Source: Blautia sp. SC05B48
GTDB lineage: Bacteria; Bacillota; Clostridia; Lachnospirales; Lachnospiraceae
DNA: 64,000 nt
Reading direction: 5' to 3'
NCBI RefSeq assembly: GCF_005848555.1
Contig: NZ_CP040518.1
Coordinates: forward strand, 867,001 to 931,000
Part shown: positions 51,830 through 61,671 of the stretch, piece after piece
Numbering within the stretch: the stretch's first letter is position 1
Layout of the letters: the number at the start of each line of letters is the position of its first letter
The notes under the pieces: model-generated
Seen by the model: only the letters and a program-made list of their open reading frames with translations
The model's database searches: none
What the model was told of the DNA's origin: nothing
Translations under genes and position numbers: made by a program

Positions 51830-53584
51830 CTACATTTTCCGGAAACGTTCATAGCGATGTTCCAGAAGCTTCTCCGACTCTTCTTCGCCATATTTCTCAA
51901 GAAAATCCGCAATTCCGTTTTCCAGATAACCTGCAATATCATTTATGTTCTCACGGCTTACAGGCTCTGCTTCCGGGATCACATGCTCGATCATCCCCAT
52001 CTGGTAAAGGTCTGCAGCTGTGAGCTTCATCACTGCTGCTGCTTCCTTCGCCTTTTTGCTGTCTTTCCAGAGAATGGAGGCAAAGCCCTCCGGGGACAGG
52101 ATGGAATAAACGGAATGCTCCAGCATCCATACCTCATCTGCCACAGCCAGGGCAAGGGCACCTCCGCTTCCACCTTCACCGATCACAACGGAAAGCACCG
52201 GCACTGTGAGACCTGCCAGTGTATAGAGATTTTTAGCAATGGCTTCACCCTGTCCACGTTCCTCTGCTTCTAACCCGCAGAATGCACCTGGTGTATCTAC
52301 AAGACAGATCACCGGACGGTGAAATTTCTCTGCCTGCTGCATCAGACGCAGGGATTTCCAGTACCCCTCCGGAGAAACCATTCCGAAATTCCGGACAATG
52401 TTTTCCTTTGTACCCTCTCCTTTTTCCTGTGCAAGAACAGTTACCGGCTGTCCGTGGAAAAATGCCACACCACCGATCACTGCCGGATCATCACCACAGT
52501 GACGGTCTCCGTGAAATTCCATGAAATCGTCAAAAAGTGCTTCGATGTAATCCTTTCCTGTAGGGCGTGTTTTGGCTCTGGCAAGCTGGACATGTTCCCA
52601 GGGAGTGAAATCTCCGGATGGGGCGAAGTCCGGCCAGATCGTATTATCTTCCTCAACAGTTTCCATTGATTCCTTATTGTCAGGATTGAGCCTGTTTTTA
52701 ATGTCTGTATTATCGGACTGTACATTATTCAGGACTTTATTCTGATGCAATCTCAGAATATCTGCCAATACGATCCTCTGCTCCTCACGCTTTACGATCT
52801 TGTCCACAAAGCCGTGTTCCAGAAGAAATTCTGCTCTCTGGAAGCCTTTGGGAAGCTTTTGCCCGATGGTCTGTTCGATCACTCTGGGACCAGCAAAACC
52901 GATCAGCGCTTTCGGCTCTGCCAGGATAATATCTCCCAGCATGGCAAAGCTTGCCGTCACGCCGCCTGTTGTCGGGTCTGTGAGGACCGGCACATAAAGA
53001 AGTCCGGCATCGCTGTGCTTCCGGATGGCCATACTGGTTTTTGCCATCTGCATCAGGGAAACCAGGCCCTCCTGCATTCTGGCACCGCCGGAACAGATAT
53101 AGAGGATTACCGGCAGCTTCTCCTCTGTGGCACGTTCAAAAGCCCGCGTGATCTTTTCCCCCACGACTTCTCCCATACTGGACATCATGAAACGACAGTC
53201 ACAGACACCAAGTGCCACAGGTGTCCCTTTTATAGTACACTTTCCGGTAACTACAGCCTCATCAAGCCCTGTCTTTTCACGAAGCCCCTGAAGCTTTTCC
53301 TCGTAGCCTCTGTACTGAAGGGGATTCTGTTCTTCCATGTGAGCATCCCACTCCACAAAGCTCTTTCTATCTGCGATCAGTTTAATCCGACGATAAGCGG
53401 GTACATGGAAATAATTTCCGCAGTGGGGACAGATGTATTGATTCTGCTTTACCTCGTCTACAAAAACCGCCGCTTTGCAGGCGTTGCATTTACGCATCAG
53501 GTTATCCGGCACCTCCGGAATGTTTTCCTGTTCCTCACCCCGGATATCCCTGACTGTTTTTTTGAACATGTGCTTAATTCTCAT
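51830..53584 (-). CDS. accDA: Fused acetyl-CoA carboxylase carboxyltransferase (beta-alpha, AccDA)
   Basis: A 584-residue single-chain carboxyltransferase. The AccD part (about 1-290) opens with a zinc ribbon (C33, C36, C52, C55) and has YICSGGARMQEGLVSLMQM and GGVTASFAMLGDII. An Asn/Asp/Glu-rich linker (about 280-320) leads into the AccA part (about 320-584), with FGMVSPEGYWKSLRLM, FVDTPGAF-type sequence CLVDTPGAFCG and VIGEGGSGGALALAVAD. Normally these are two genes. The fusion sets the 1:1 stoichiometry. It transfers the carboxyl from biotin on BCCP to acetyl-CoA. It overlaps accC by 11 nt. Confidence 0.93.
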   Translation of the reverse strand: MRIKHMFKKTVRDIRGEEQENIPEVPDNLMRKCNACKAAVFVDEVKQNQYICPHCGNYFHVPAYRRIKLIADRKSFVEWDAHMEEQNPLQYRGYEEKLQGLREKTGLDEAVVTGKCTIKGTPVALGVCDCRFMMSSMGEVVGEKITRAFERATEEKLPVILYICSGGARMQEGLVSLMQMAKTSMAIRKHSDAGLLYVPVLTDPTTGGVTASFAMLGDIILAEPKALIGFAGPRVIEQTIGQKLPKGFQRAEFLLEHGFVDKIVKREEQRIVLADILRLHQNKVLNNVQSDNTDIKNRLNPDNKESMETVEEDNTIWPDFAPSGDFTPWEHVQLARAKTRPTGKDYIEALFDDFMEFHGDRHCGDDPAVIGGVAFFHGQPVTVLAQEKGEGTKENIVRNFGMVSPEGYWKSLRLMQQAEKFHRPVICLVDTPGAFCGLEAEERGQGEAIAKNLYTLAGLTVPVLSVVIGEGGSGGALALAVADEVWMLEHSVYSILSPEGFASILWKDSKKAKEAAAVMKLTAADLYQMGMIEHVIPEAEPVSRENINDIAGYLENGIADFLEKYGEEESEKLLEHRYERFRKM

Positions 53585-54938
53585 TGATCTTCACTCCCGC
53601 AATGATATGGCTGGCAAGAAAGCCAGTGTCAAAGTTTCCGGACTGATAATCCTCATCTTTCAGGATTTCGTACTGATAGTCAATATTTGTATCGATTCCG
53701 TCAATGATCACCTCACCAAGAGCACTCTGCATTTTTGCAATGGCTTCTTTTCGGTTACCTGCATGAACGATCAGCTTCGCAAGCATGGAATCATAATAAG
53801 GCGGGATCTTACAGCCGTTATACACACAGGTATCCACACGGATCCCGTTTCCCCCCGGAAAATGCGCTCCCTGGATAGTTCCCGGCGAAGGGCGGAAATT
53901 TTTCTGAGGATTTTCAGCATTGATCCTGCACTCAATGGCGTGTCCCTGGATCCGGACATCCTCCTGAGCGATCTCAAGAGGCATTCCGGAAGCGATCTTC
54001 AGCTGCTCCTTTACAAGATCGATCCCTGTCACCCACTCTGTCACCGGATGCTCCACCTGGATCCTTGTATTCATTTCCATAAACCAGAATCTTCCATCCG
54101 GTTCCAAAAGAAATTCGATCGTTCCCGCATTTACATAACCGGCTGCTTTCGCCGCCGTCACCGCCGCATGACCCATTTTTTCTCTTAATTCCGGAGAAAC
54201 TGCAGCACTTGGAGATTCCTCGATCATCTTCTGATGATTTCTCTGGATGGAGCAGTCACGCTCTCCCAGATGGATCACATTTCCGAAGCTGTCTGCAAGG
54301 ATCTGAAACTCAATATGTCTCGGATTTACCACGAAATGTTCAATATACATAGTACCGTCGCCAAAAGCGATCTCAGACTCTTTTCTGGCAGTTGCATAGG
54401 CTTCCGGAAATTCCTCCGGTGTGTTTGCCACACGCATGCCTTTTCCGCCGCCGCCAAGAGCTGCCTTGATGATCACCGGATAACCGATCCTCTCAGCTTC
54501 TTTAAGACCGGTTTCAATATCCTCCACATCCCCTTCGCTGCCCGGAACTACCGGAACACCAGCTGCGATCATGGTGCTTCTTGCAATTTTTTTGTTGCCC
54601 AGCATACGGATGACCTTTGATGGAGGACCCACAAATGTGATCCCGCATTTTTCACAGAGCTCCGCAAATCTGGCATTTTCAGAAAGAAAACCAAATCCCG
54701 GATGAATGGCATCCGCACCGGAAACCATGGTTGCACTGATGATCTGTTCCATATTCAGATAGCTCTGTGCAGATGGTCCCGGTCCGATACAGATTGCTTC
54801 GTCCGCCAGCTGTGTGTGAAGGCTTTCCTCATCTGCCTCAGAATAAACCGCCACTGTGGCAATTCCCATTTCTCTGCAGGCACGGATAATACGCACCGCA
54901 ATCTCGCCTCTGTTGGCGATCAGTAACTTTCGAATCAT
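53574..54938 (-). CDS. accC: Acetyl-CoA carboxylase biotin carboxylase
   Basis: A 454-residue ATP-grasp enzyme that carboxylates biotin on BCCP. It opens MIRKLLIANRGEIAVRIIRACREMG. The Gly-rich ATP loop KAALGGGGKGMRVA lies near 160. HIEFQILADSFGNVIHLGERDCSIQRNHQKMIEE (about 205-240) and EMNTRIQVEHPVTEW (about 285) are complete. It lies 9 nt after fabZ and is coupled to accDA. Confidence 0.96.
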   Translation of the reverse strand: MIRKLLIANRGEIAVRIIRACREMGIATVAVYSEADEESLHTQLADEAICIGPGPSAQSYLNMEQIISATMVSGADAIHPGFGFLSENARFAELCEKCGITFVGPPSKVIRMLGNKKIARSTMIAAGVPVVPGSEGDVEDIETGLKEAERIGYPVIIKAALGGGGKGMRVANTPEEFPEAYATARKESEIAFGDGTMYIEHFVVNPRHIEFQILADSFGNVIHLGERDCSIQRNHQKMIEESPSAAVSPELREKMGHAAVTAAKAAGYVNAGTIEFLLEPDGRFWFMEMNTRIQVEHPVTEWVTGIDLVKEQLKIASGMPLEIAQEDVRIQGHAIECRINAENPQKNFRPSPGTIQGAHFPGGNGIRVDTCVYNGCKIPPYYDSMLAKLIVHAGNRKEAIAKMQSALGEVIIDGIDTNIDYQYEILKDEDYQSGNFDTGFLASHIIAGVKINEN

Positions 54939-54947
54939 ACAATCACC

Positions 54948-55376
54948 TTACCCGATCATAAATGTAAGCTCAGCCTCTACGGCAACCTCGCCATCCACAG
55001 ATGCCACTGCAGAACCAATGCCTACAGGACCCTTTCTGCGGATGATCTTTGTTTCAAGACGGAGCTTGTCTCCCGGAGCTACCTTTCTGCGGAATTTACA
55101 CTTGTTGATGCCTCCGAAATAAGCGGTTTTTCCCTTCATGTCCTCCAGGGAAAGAATGGCTACCGCACCCACCTGTGCCAGCGCTTCTACCATCAGAACA
55201 CCCGGCATTACCGGCTCCTGGGGAAAATGTCCCCGAAAAAAATCCTCGCGGAAGGTCACACATTTATATCCGACAGCAAATTCACCCGGCTCATAATCTT
55301 CAATATAGTCCACAAGCAGAAACGGATGTCTGTGTGGAATGATCTCCTCGATCTGTTTTACATCAAGATGCTTCAT
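54948..55376 (-). CDS. fabZ: 3-hydroxyacyl-ACP dehydratase FabZ
   Basis: A 142-residue hot-dog enzyme. The catalytic His lies in [12 protein letters not shown] and the Glu in [20 protein letters not shown]. It removes water from 3-hydroxyacyl-ACP in each elongation round. With no FabA and no FabM/FabN in the window, how unsaturated chains are made is not visible here. It lies between accB and accC with AGGAGG 8 nt before the ATG. Confidence 0.96.
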   Translation of the reverse strand: MKHLDVKQIEEIIPHRHPFLLVDYIEDYEPGEFAVGYKCVTFREDFFRGHFPQEPVMPGVLMVEALAQVGAVAILSLEDMKGKTAYFGGINKCKFRRKVAPGDKLRLETKIIRRKGPVGIGSAVASVDGEVAVEAELTFMIG

Positions 55377-55433
55377 TCTCTATCCTCCTGAAACAATAAT
55401 TTTTCTTATTCTCTGATTCTGATCTGAAGGTAC

Positions 55434-56009
55434 TTATCGGATACGGAAAAGCTTCTGACCGTATTCTACCGGCTGTCCGTTCTCCACATAGATCTCTGCG
55501 ATCTCGCCGTCAAAATCACTTTCGATCTCATTCATCAGCTTCATAGCTTCCACGATTGCAAGAACCTGGCCTTTTTTTACCTTGTCTCCCACCTGAACGT
55601 AAGGCGGAAGATCCTGGGACGGTGCAGCATAGAAGGTTCCTACCAGCGGAGATGTTACCAGGCTGCCTGTCTGATCTTCCCCGCTCTGTGATGCGGTTTC
55701 CGACTGCTCAGCACCTTTCACTCCCTGTGCTTCTGCCACAGTTTTTCCTGTCACTGCCATTTCATCTGTTGAAACCGGCACCACAGGATCTTTGCCTGCC
55801 GCCGGTGCTGCATTCACTGCCCTGCGGACTTTTCCACCGGTCATTCCTGCTGCCGGAATGTTTTCCACAGTTTCTCCCATAACACCCTGGATGATCTGTG
55901 GCTTTCCATGTTCCATGCTTAATGTCAGATCTGCTGTCTCATATGTAAAGGCAGTAAGCTCTGATGCAGATACGTGATCGATCAGTTCAAGGATCTGGTT
56001 AAATTCCAT
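55434..56009 (-). CDS. accB: Biotin carboxyl carrier protein of acetyl-CoA carboxylase
   Basis: A 191-residue protein. The N-terminal region [24 protein letters not shown] is followed by an Ala/Pro/Glu-rich flexible linker (about 60-110) and the biotinyl domain with the [11 protein letters not shown] site (Lys is biotinylated, presumably by the BirA at 20.9 kb). It shuttles carboxyl groups between AccC and AccDA. The start is the ATG 9 nt behind AGGAGG. It lies 4 nt from the fabF stop. Confidence 0.94.
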   Translation of the reverse strand: MEFNQILELIDHVSASELTAFTYETADLTLSMEHGKPQIIQGVMGETVENIPAAGMTGGKVRRAVNAAPAAGKDPVVPVSTDEMAVTGKTVAEAQGVKGAEQSETASQSGEDQTGSLVTSPLVGTFYAAPSQDLPPYVQVGDKVKKGQVLAIVEAMKLMNEIESDFDGEIAEIYVENGQPVEYGQKLFRIR

Positions 56010-56013
56010 AGGT

Positions 56014-57255
56014 TCAGTCCTCCTCATACTTCTTTACAAGCAATGTTCCGTTGTGTCCTCCAAATCCAAGGGAATTGCTCATTGCATAACGAACTTCCTG
56101 TTTTGCCGGAGCGCCGATCATATAGTTCAGATCAAGCTCCTCCTCTGTTTCTGTTGTTCCCACTGTCTGATGGATAAATCCGTCCAGAATGGATTTTACG
56201 CATACGATAAACTCAACAGCTCCTGCTGCGCCAAGAAGATGGCCCACCATGGATTTTGTGGAATTGATCTTTACATCCTTGGCAGCGTCCTTAAACGCAA
56301 GCTTGATAGCTCTTGTTTCAAACAGATCATTGTGATGTGTTCCGGTTCCGTGTGCATTGATATAATCTACCTGCGCCGGTGCAACACCTGCTTCCTTCAT
56401 GGCATTTTCCATAGCACGTGCGGCGCCGCTTCCGTCCTCGGCCGGAGATGTGATATGGAATGCGTCTGCAGTTGCACCGTATCCCACAACCTCTGCCAGG
56501 ATATTGGCATTTCTCTTTTTGGCATGCTCCAATTCTTCCAGAACAACCACACCTGCACCCTCGCCCATAACAAAACCGCCTCTGTCTTTATCAAACGGAA
56601 TGGATGCACGCAGCGGATCCTCACTTGTGCTCAGTGCAGTAAGGCTTGCAAAGCCTGCGATACCGATAGGGCAGACAGCTCCCTCTGTACCACCGGCAAG
56701 CATTACATCTGCATCACCATACTGAATGGCACGGAAAGCATCTCCGATACAATGTGTTCCTGTCGCACATGCCGTTACCACGTTGGTGCATTTTCCTTTT
56801 GCGCCGGTAGCGATAGAAACATTTCCGGCTGCCATATTTGTGATCATCTTCGGAACAAGAAGCGGATCCACTCTTGAAGGACCTTTTTCCATAAGCTTCT
56901 TCTCATTGGTCTCGGTAGCCTGAAGACTTCCCACACCGGAGCCGATGATAACGCCTACCATGTACGGATCTTCCTCTTCCATCTTAAGCCCGGAATTTTC
57001 CACTGCTTCCAGTGCAGCTGCTACCGCATACTGGGAAAAAGGCTCCATTCTTCTTGCAGTTCTCGGATCCATGCGATCCTTTGCCACAAAATCTTTAAGC
57101 TCTGCTGCCAATGTTGCCTTGTATCCGGTCGTATCAAAACGGGTGATCGGTCCGATCCCCACCTTTCCTTCTTTTACTCCGTTCCAGAAGCTTTCCACAT
57201 CATTTCCGATCGGTGTTACTGCTCCAAGTCCTGTTACTACTACTCGTCTTTTCAT
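56014..57255 (-). CDS. fabF: Beta-ketoacyl-ACP synthase II
   Basis: A 413-residue condensing enzyme. The catalytic triad is visible: Cys in [13 protein letters not shown] (about 163), His in [11 protein letters not shown] (about 302) and His in [13 protein letters not shown] (about 338). It extends acyl-ACP with malonyl-ACP. The start is the ATG 8 nt behind AGGAGG, one codon after an in-frame TTG. There is no FabB paralogue in the cluster. Confidence 0.96.
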   Translation of the reverse strand: MKRRVVVTGLGAVTPIGNDVESFWNGVKEGKVGIGPITRFDTTGYKATLAAELKDFVAKDRMDPRTARRMEPFSQYAVAAALEAVENSGLKMEEEDPYMVGVIIGSGVGSLQATETNEKKLMEKGPSRVDPLLVPKMITNMAAGNVSIATGAKGKCTNVVTACATGTHCIGDAFRAIQYGDADVMLAGGTEGAVCPIGIAGFASLTALSTSEDPLRASIPFDKDRGGFVMGEGAGVVVLEELEHAKKRNANILAEVVGYGATADAFHITSPAEDGSGAARAMENAMKEAGVAPAQVDYINAHGTGTHHNDLFETRAIKLAFKDAAKDVKINSTKSMVGHLLGAAGAVEFIVCVKSILDGFIHQTVGTTETEEELDLNYMIGAPAKQEVRYAMSNSLGFGGHNGTLLVKKYEED

Positions 57256-57287
57256 CAATCTATCCTCCTGACTCCGGGGAGCCTTCT

Positions 57288-58028
57288 TTACATTGCCATT
57301 CCGCCGTCTACGCGAAGTACCTGTCCTGTGATGTAACGTGCACCGTCTGATGCCAGAAATGCGGCTGCCTTTGCCACGTCTTCTGCTGTTCCCATGCTTC
57401 CCATGGGGATAGATGCCGCAATATTTTCTTTTACTTTGTCAGAAAGCACGTCCGTCATGTCTGTTTTGATAAATCCCGGTGCAATGGCGTTGACCGTGAT
57501 TCCTCTGGATGCCAGCTCCTTTGCCGCGGATTTTGTAAGACCGATGATCCCGGCTTTGGATGCCGCATAATTGGCCTGTCCTACATTTCCACGAAGGCCT
57601 ACCACCGATGAAAGGCTGATGATCCGTCCGCTTCTCTGCTTCAGCATCATTCTGGACACATGACGGATGCAGTTGAAGGTTCCTTTCAGATTGATGTCAA
57701 CAACTCTGGAAAAATCTTCCTCACTCATTTTCATGAGAAGTCCGTCCTTCGTAACTCCGGCATTATTTACCAGAATATCAACACGTCCGTATTTCTCTGC
57801 AACGGCTTTAAAAAAAGCTTCACATGCATCAAAATCTGCCACATTGCACTGCAGGATATCTGCCTGGCCACCGGCTGTCTCGATCTCTGCTTTTGTTTCC
57901 CGGGCTTTTTCTTCTGAGCCGTTATAATTGATCACTACAAGATTTCCTGCTTTTGCAAGTTCCAGGGCGATGGCTTTCCCGATTCCACGTGCACCGCCTG
58001 TTACGACTGCGATTTTTTTCTCTGACAT
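57288..58028 (-). CDS. fabG: 3-oxoacyl-ACP reductase
   Basis: A 246-residue short-chain dehydrogenase. The NADPH loop is TGGARGIGKAIA (about 10-21), with NNAG (about 90) and the catalytic Ser-Tyr-Lys in SLSSVVG and NYAASKAG. The GQVLRVDGGMAM C-terminus is typical of FabG. It reduces 3-ketoacyl-ACP. A 116-nt gap separates it from fabD, in which I see neither an acpP gene nor another ORF. Confidence 0.95.
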   Translation of the reverse strand: MSEKKIAVVTGGARGIGKAIALELAKAGNLVVINYNGSEEKARETKAEIETAGGQADILQCNVADFDACEAFFKAVAEKYGRVDILVNNAGVTKDGLLMKMSEEDFSRVVDINLKGTFNCIRHVSRMMLKQRSGRIISLSSVVGLRGNVGQANYAASKAGIIGLTKSAAKELASRGITVNAIAPGFIKTDMTDVLSDKVKENIAASIPMGSMGTAEDVAKAAAFLASDGARYITGQVLRVDGGMAM

Positions 58029-58144
58029 ATGAATTCCTTTCTGATGTTATGCGGTCGTCCGTGATCCGCATTTGTTACCTGGCATTTCTGTCTGCTGCCC
58101 TATGCCAACTTTACTTTTGATTCTTTATCTGTTTTTTCCAATAT

Positions 58145-59065
58145 TTATACCAGTTCCCGGCAGACCTTCTCTGCATCTTCTACGGTCTGGATGTTATATA
58201 CTTTTACATTTCTGTCGATCTTTCTCATAAATCCGGCAAGGGTTCTTCCCGGTCCGATCTCAATAAATGTATCTACTCCCTGACGGATCATATTTTCCAC
58301 ACTCTGCTGCCAGCGCACGGAAGAAGAAATCTGTTTTTCCAGAAGTGCTTTTGTTTCCGCCGGATCTTCCACATACTCTGCGGTCACGTTTGTCACATAC
58401 GGGATTTTAAGTTCATGAAGTGTGACACCCTCCAGAACCTTTCCCAGTTCTTTTCCTGCAGTGGCAAGCATTGCGGAGTGGAACGGTCCGCTGACATTTA
58501 ACGGGATCACTCTTCTTCCTCCGGCTGCCTTCAACTTTTCAGAGGCTTCCTCAACTGCTTCCGCAAGGCCTGTGATCACGATCTGGCCGGGACAGTTGTA
58601 GTTTGCAATGCTTACATCTGCAATGTCTGCAAGCACTTCCTCGATCTTCTCTGTCTCCATTCCCATAACTGCTGCCATGCTTCCCTTACCTGCCGGAACT
58701 GCCTGCTCCATAAGGATTCCCCTTTTTCTCACGGTAGTAACAGCATCCTTCAGCTCCATGCCGCCGGCAACTTCAATAGCACAGTACTCGCCAAGGCTTA
58801 ATCCTGCAGTTACATCCGGATGAAGTCCCATCTCCTCTACCACTTTCTCCATGGCAAGACAGGTAGTGACCAGTGCAGCCTGTGTATATTCAGTCAGGTC
58901 AAGCCTGTCATTTTCTTCAAAGCAAAGTGCTTTCATATCCAGATCCAGCCACTCACCGGCAGAGTCGAAAACATCCTTTGCTGTATCGTATTTCTCATAA
59001 AAATCTTTTCCCATTCCGGCCTTCTGTGCACCCTGGCCCGGAAAGATGAATGCTGTTTTTCCCAT
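58145..59065 (-). CDS. fabD: Malonyl-CoA:ACP transacylase
   Basis: A 306-residue acyltransferase. It has the oxyanion FPGQGAQKAGMG at the start, the catalytic Ser in GLSLGEYCA (about 92) and the catalytic His in VSGPFHSAM (about 200). It loads malonyl groups onto ACP. It begins 3 nt after the fabK stop, so the two are coupled. Confidence 0.96.
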   Translation of the reverse strand: MGKTAFIFPGQGAQKAGMGKDFYEKYDTAKDVFDSAGEWLDLDMKALCFEENDRLDLTEYTQAALVTTCLAMEKVVEEMGLHPDVTAGLSLGEYCAIEVAGGMELKDAVTTVRKRGILMEQAVPAGKGSMAAVMGMETEKIEEVLADIADVSIANYNCPGQIVITGLAEAVEEASEKLKAAGGRRVIPLNVSGPFHSAMLATAGKELGKVLEGVTLHELKIPYVTNVTAEYVEDPAETKALLEKQISSSVRWQQSVENMIRQGVDTFIEIGPGRTLAGFMRKIDRNVKVYNIQTVEDAEKVCRELV

Positions 59066-59068
59066 TTA

Positions 59069-60013
59069 TTATTCCTCCACAAGAAAACTGTTTTTCTTTA
59101 CAGCCTCTTTTGTCTCTCTGATCAGTCTTTCTATCAGTTCCTTACAGGTCGGTACATCCTTTACCATGCCTGCGATCTGTCCGGACATAACGCTTCCGGT
59201 TTTTACGTCGCCATCAACAACAGCCTTCCTGAGACCACCAAGTGTCAGCATTTCCAGTTCCTCAAAGGATGCGCCTGCTGCTTCTTTCTCCAGATATTCC
59301 TTTGTCATAGGGTTTCTTAAGGTACGGACCGGATGGCCTGTGGTACGGCCGGTTACTCTTGTGTCGATATCTCGGGCTTTCAGAAGGAACTGTTTGTAAT
59401 TCTCATGTACGTGACATTCCTCTGTTGCCACAAATCGGGTTCCCATCTGTACGGCTTCTGCACCCAGCATAAAGGCTGCCGCGATCCCACGACCGTCTGC
59501 AATTCCACCTGCTGCAATTACCGGGATCTTTACTGCATCCACGACCTGCGGTACCAGCGCCATAGTGGTTGTCTCACCGATATGTCCGCCGGACTCGGTT
59601 CCCTCTGCTACCACTGCATCTGCGCCACAGCGCTCCATTCTTCTTGCAAGAGCTACAGATGCAACAACCGGGATCACCTTTACTCCGGCAGCTTTCCATG
59701 CTTCCATGTATTTTTCCGGGCTTCCGGCACCGGTTGTTACTACCTTGATTCCTTCTTCTACTACGATCTTCGCAACCTCATCGGCACTTGGACTCATCAG
59801 CATGATGTTTACACCAAAAGTCTTATCTGTCAGTTTTTTCGCCTCACGGATCTGCTCACGCACCCACTCTGCCGGTGCGTTTGCCGCTGCGATCAGTCCC
59901 AGGCCGCCTGCCTCGGATACTGCTGCCGCAATGTGATGATCTGCCACCCAGGCCATACCGCCCTGGATGATGGGATATTCAATACCAAGTAATTCTGTAA
60001 CTCTTGTTTTCAT
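59069..60013 (-). CDS. fabK: Enoyl-ACP reductase II (FMN-dependent)
   Basis: A 314-residue NPD/FabK flavoprotein. It has the N-terminal IEYPIIQGGMAWVADHHIAAAVSEAGGLGLIAA, then AVVAEGTESGGHIGE and IPVIAAGGIADGRGIAAAFMLGAEAVQMGTRF, the FMN phosphate-binding region. It reduces the trans-2 bond of enoyl-ACP. FabK rather than FabI is typical of streptococci and many Clostridia and is not inhibited by triclosan. It lies 88 nt after fabH, with GGAGGTAAAAG before the ATG. Confidence 0.95.
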   Translation of the reverse strand: MKTRVTELLGIEYPIIQGGMAWVADHHIAAAVSEAGGLGLIAAANAPAEWVREQIREAKKLTDKTFGVNIMLMSPSADEVAKIVVEEGIKVVTTGAGSPEKYMEAWKAAGVKVIPVVASVALARRMERCGADAVVAEGTESGGHIGETTTMALVPQVVDAVKIPVIAAGGIADGRGIAAAFMLGAEAVQMGTRFVATEECHVHENYKQFLLKARDIDTRVTGRTTGHPVRTLRNPMTKEYLEKEAAGASFEELEMLTLGGLRKAVVDGDVKTGSVMSGQIAGMVKDVPTCKELIERLIRETKEAVKKNSFLVEE

Positions 60014-60100
60014 CTTTTACCTCCGGAAAATTAAATCAAGCGGATAAAAGCATCCGCATTCACTACGTAGCCTTATTTTAACAATTCATTAACAGGGGCT

Positions 60101-61066
60101 TTAATACTCGATCAGGCTTGCTCCGTACGTCAGTCCGCCGCCGAAGCCTGCAAGGACCAGTCTGTCACCCCGCTGTAGTTTTCCGCTTTTTTTCATCTCA
60201 TCCAGGAGGATAAGAAGACTTGCGGAAGAAGTATTGCCGTATCTGTCCATATTCATAGGAAACTTGGAAATGTCTTCGCCCAGCCTCCTTGCTGCGGAAC
60301 GGATGATCCGCTCATTTGCCTGATGGAGAAGATAATAACTGATATCTTCACAGGAAACCTTCTCTCGGGAAAGAAGCTCCTTCACAGCCTCCGGTACCTT
60401 GCTCACGGCAAAGCTGAACACTTCCTTTCCGTTCATCTGTATGTAGGTTTCCTTTGCCTTCGGATCATTTTCATAGCGGATCTGATTTCTGCTCTGTAAG
60501 GTAAGTGCACCGCCTTTTTTTCCGATGGAATGGGTTACCTGTGCATAGCTTCCACCCTCTTCTGCTCTCAGTACGACTGCTCCTGCACCATCCCCGAAAA
60601 GAATGCAGGTGCCGCGATCTTTCCAGTCCGTTAAACCGGACAGCTTTTCCGCACCAATCACAAGGACATTCCTGTATATTCCCTGGGCCAGATATGCCTG
60701 CGCTGTGTTCAGTGCCAGAAGAGATCCTGTGCAGGCGCCGTTCAGATCAAAGCAGGTAGCATTTTCCGCTCCGAGCCGCTCCTGCACCCCACATGCCACA
60801 CAGGGCATGATCTCTGTTGGAGAAATGGTTGCCACAAGGATCAGATCGATATCTTCTGCCTTCATTTCTGCGTCTTCCAGAGCTCTTAATGCTGCCCCCG
60901 CTGCCATCGTCACAGTATCTTCGTCCTCTTTTGCAATATGTCTCTGTACCACACCGGTTCTTTCCCGGATCCACTGATCACTGGTTTCCACCATCTTTGC
61001 CAGATCGTTGTTATCCCACACTCTGTCCGGTGCCCAGGAACCGGTTCCGCATATTTTACCTGTCAT
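60101..61066 (-). CDS. fabH: Beta-ketoacyl-ACP synthase III
   Basis: A 321-residue condensing enzyme that starts chains from acyl-CoA and malonyl-ACP. The catalytic Cys is in CFDLNGACTGSLLAL (about 108), the His in YLLHQANERII (about 245) and the Asn in YGNTSSASLLILL (about 275). The start is the ATG of MTGKICGTGSW with GGAG 6 nt upstream; an ATG four codons earlier has no ribosome site. First gene of the operon, behind the FabT-box promoter. Confidence 0.95.
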   Translation of the reverse strand: MTGKICGTGSWAPDRVWDNNDLAKMVETSDQWIRERTGVVQRHIAKEDEDTVTMAAGAALRALEDAEMKAEDIDLILVATISPTEIMPCVACGVQERLGAENATCFDLNGACTGSLLALNTAQAYLAQGIYRNVLVIGAEKLSGLTDWKDRGTCILFGDGAGAVVLRAEEGGSYAQVTHSIGKKGGALTLQSRNQIRYENDPKAKETYIQMNGKEVFSFAVSKVPEAVKELLSREKVSCEDISYYLLHQANERIIRSAARRLGEDISKFPMNMDRYGNTSSASLLILLDEMKKSGKLQRGDRLVLAGFGGGLTYGASLIEY

Positions 61067-61147
61067 ATTTTTCTCCATGATATCTGTCTTAAATCAGTCT
61101 GTATAAATCTGTACTGCTGTTCTCTGAATTATCTTTTATCTTAAAAT

Positions 61148-61189
61148 ATTTTGATTATCAAATTATATCATCATAAAAGTATTTGTCAA
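61148..61189 (-). promoter_or_regulatory. Promoter of the fab/acc operon with FabT box
   Basis: On the minus strand a perfect TTGACA (61184-61189), a 16-nt spacer and a perfect TATAAT (61162-61167). The sequence ATTTTGATTATCAAATT (61148-61164, read on the plus strand) matches the streptococcal FabT operator and overlaps the end of the -10 and the start site, a position that would block transcription. Confidence 0.82.
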
Positions 61190-61215
61190 GAAGGAATTTT
61201 TGAGCATCCTTTTAT

Positions 61216-61277
61216 GAAAAAAATAACAGCTGCCCAGGCGTAGAGTATTGGTCTCTCCTCTGTCCTGTGACAGCTGT
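61216..61277 (-). terminator. Terminator of the DUF1294 gene
   Basis: On the minus strand CAGCTGT-containing arms ACAGCTG (61271-61277) and CAGCTGT (61226-61232), with inner CAGG/CCTG and AGAG/CTCT pairing, are followed by TATTTTTTT. It lies just upstream of the fab promoter. Confidence 0.6.
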
Positions 61278-61342
61278 CTTGTTTTTTTCAGACAAGTATT
61301 GTATTTATGGTTATTGCATTTATAGTTATTGCCTTCATAATT

Positions 61343-61615
61343 TTACTTCATCGCCCACTGTACTAGGCACACCACACCAATCTGCACCAGCAGTATCACC
61401 GGTACACCAATTGCAAATCTGGCTTTTCGGGTTTTGTGGTGAAAAAATCTCATGCCAAGGATCGCCCCGACGCTGCCACCGATGACAGCACTTAAGATCA
61501 GGGTCTTCTCCGGGATCCGCCATTTATTACGACGTGCTTTCTGCTTGTCAACCCCGAAAAGCACAAAGGCCAGGATATTGACTGCAAGCAGATAATAATA
61601 TATGTAATCATTCAT
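61343..61615 (-). CDS. DUF1294 small membrane protein
   Basis: A 90-residue protein with three hydrophobic helices. It carries the DUF1294 signature: VNILAFVLFGVDKQKARRNKWRIPEKTLI, followed by GGSVGAILGMRFFHHKTRKARFAIGVP. The family function is unknown. The start follows GGAGGGAGC. It is a single gene with its own terminator. Confidence 0.88.
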   Translation of the reverse strand: MNDYIYYYLLAVNILAFVLFGVDKQKARRNKWRIPEKTLILSAVIGGSVGAILGMRFFHHKTRKARFAIGVPVILLVQIGVVCLVQWAMK

Positions 61616-61671
61616 GATAGCTCCCTCCAGGATCTGTGTCCTGTATTTCGGACAGTAACCGATTTATGTCT

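Noticed and set aside
59333..59992. Plus-strand open frame opposite fabK
   Set aside because: Cys- and His-rich antisense frame without family resemblance; the minus strand is a textbook FabK.
61081..61260. FapR or BirA operator at the fab operon
   Set aside because: Neither the FapR palindrome nor the BirA TTGTTAAC-type dyad is present; only the FabT box matches.
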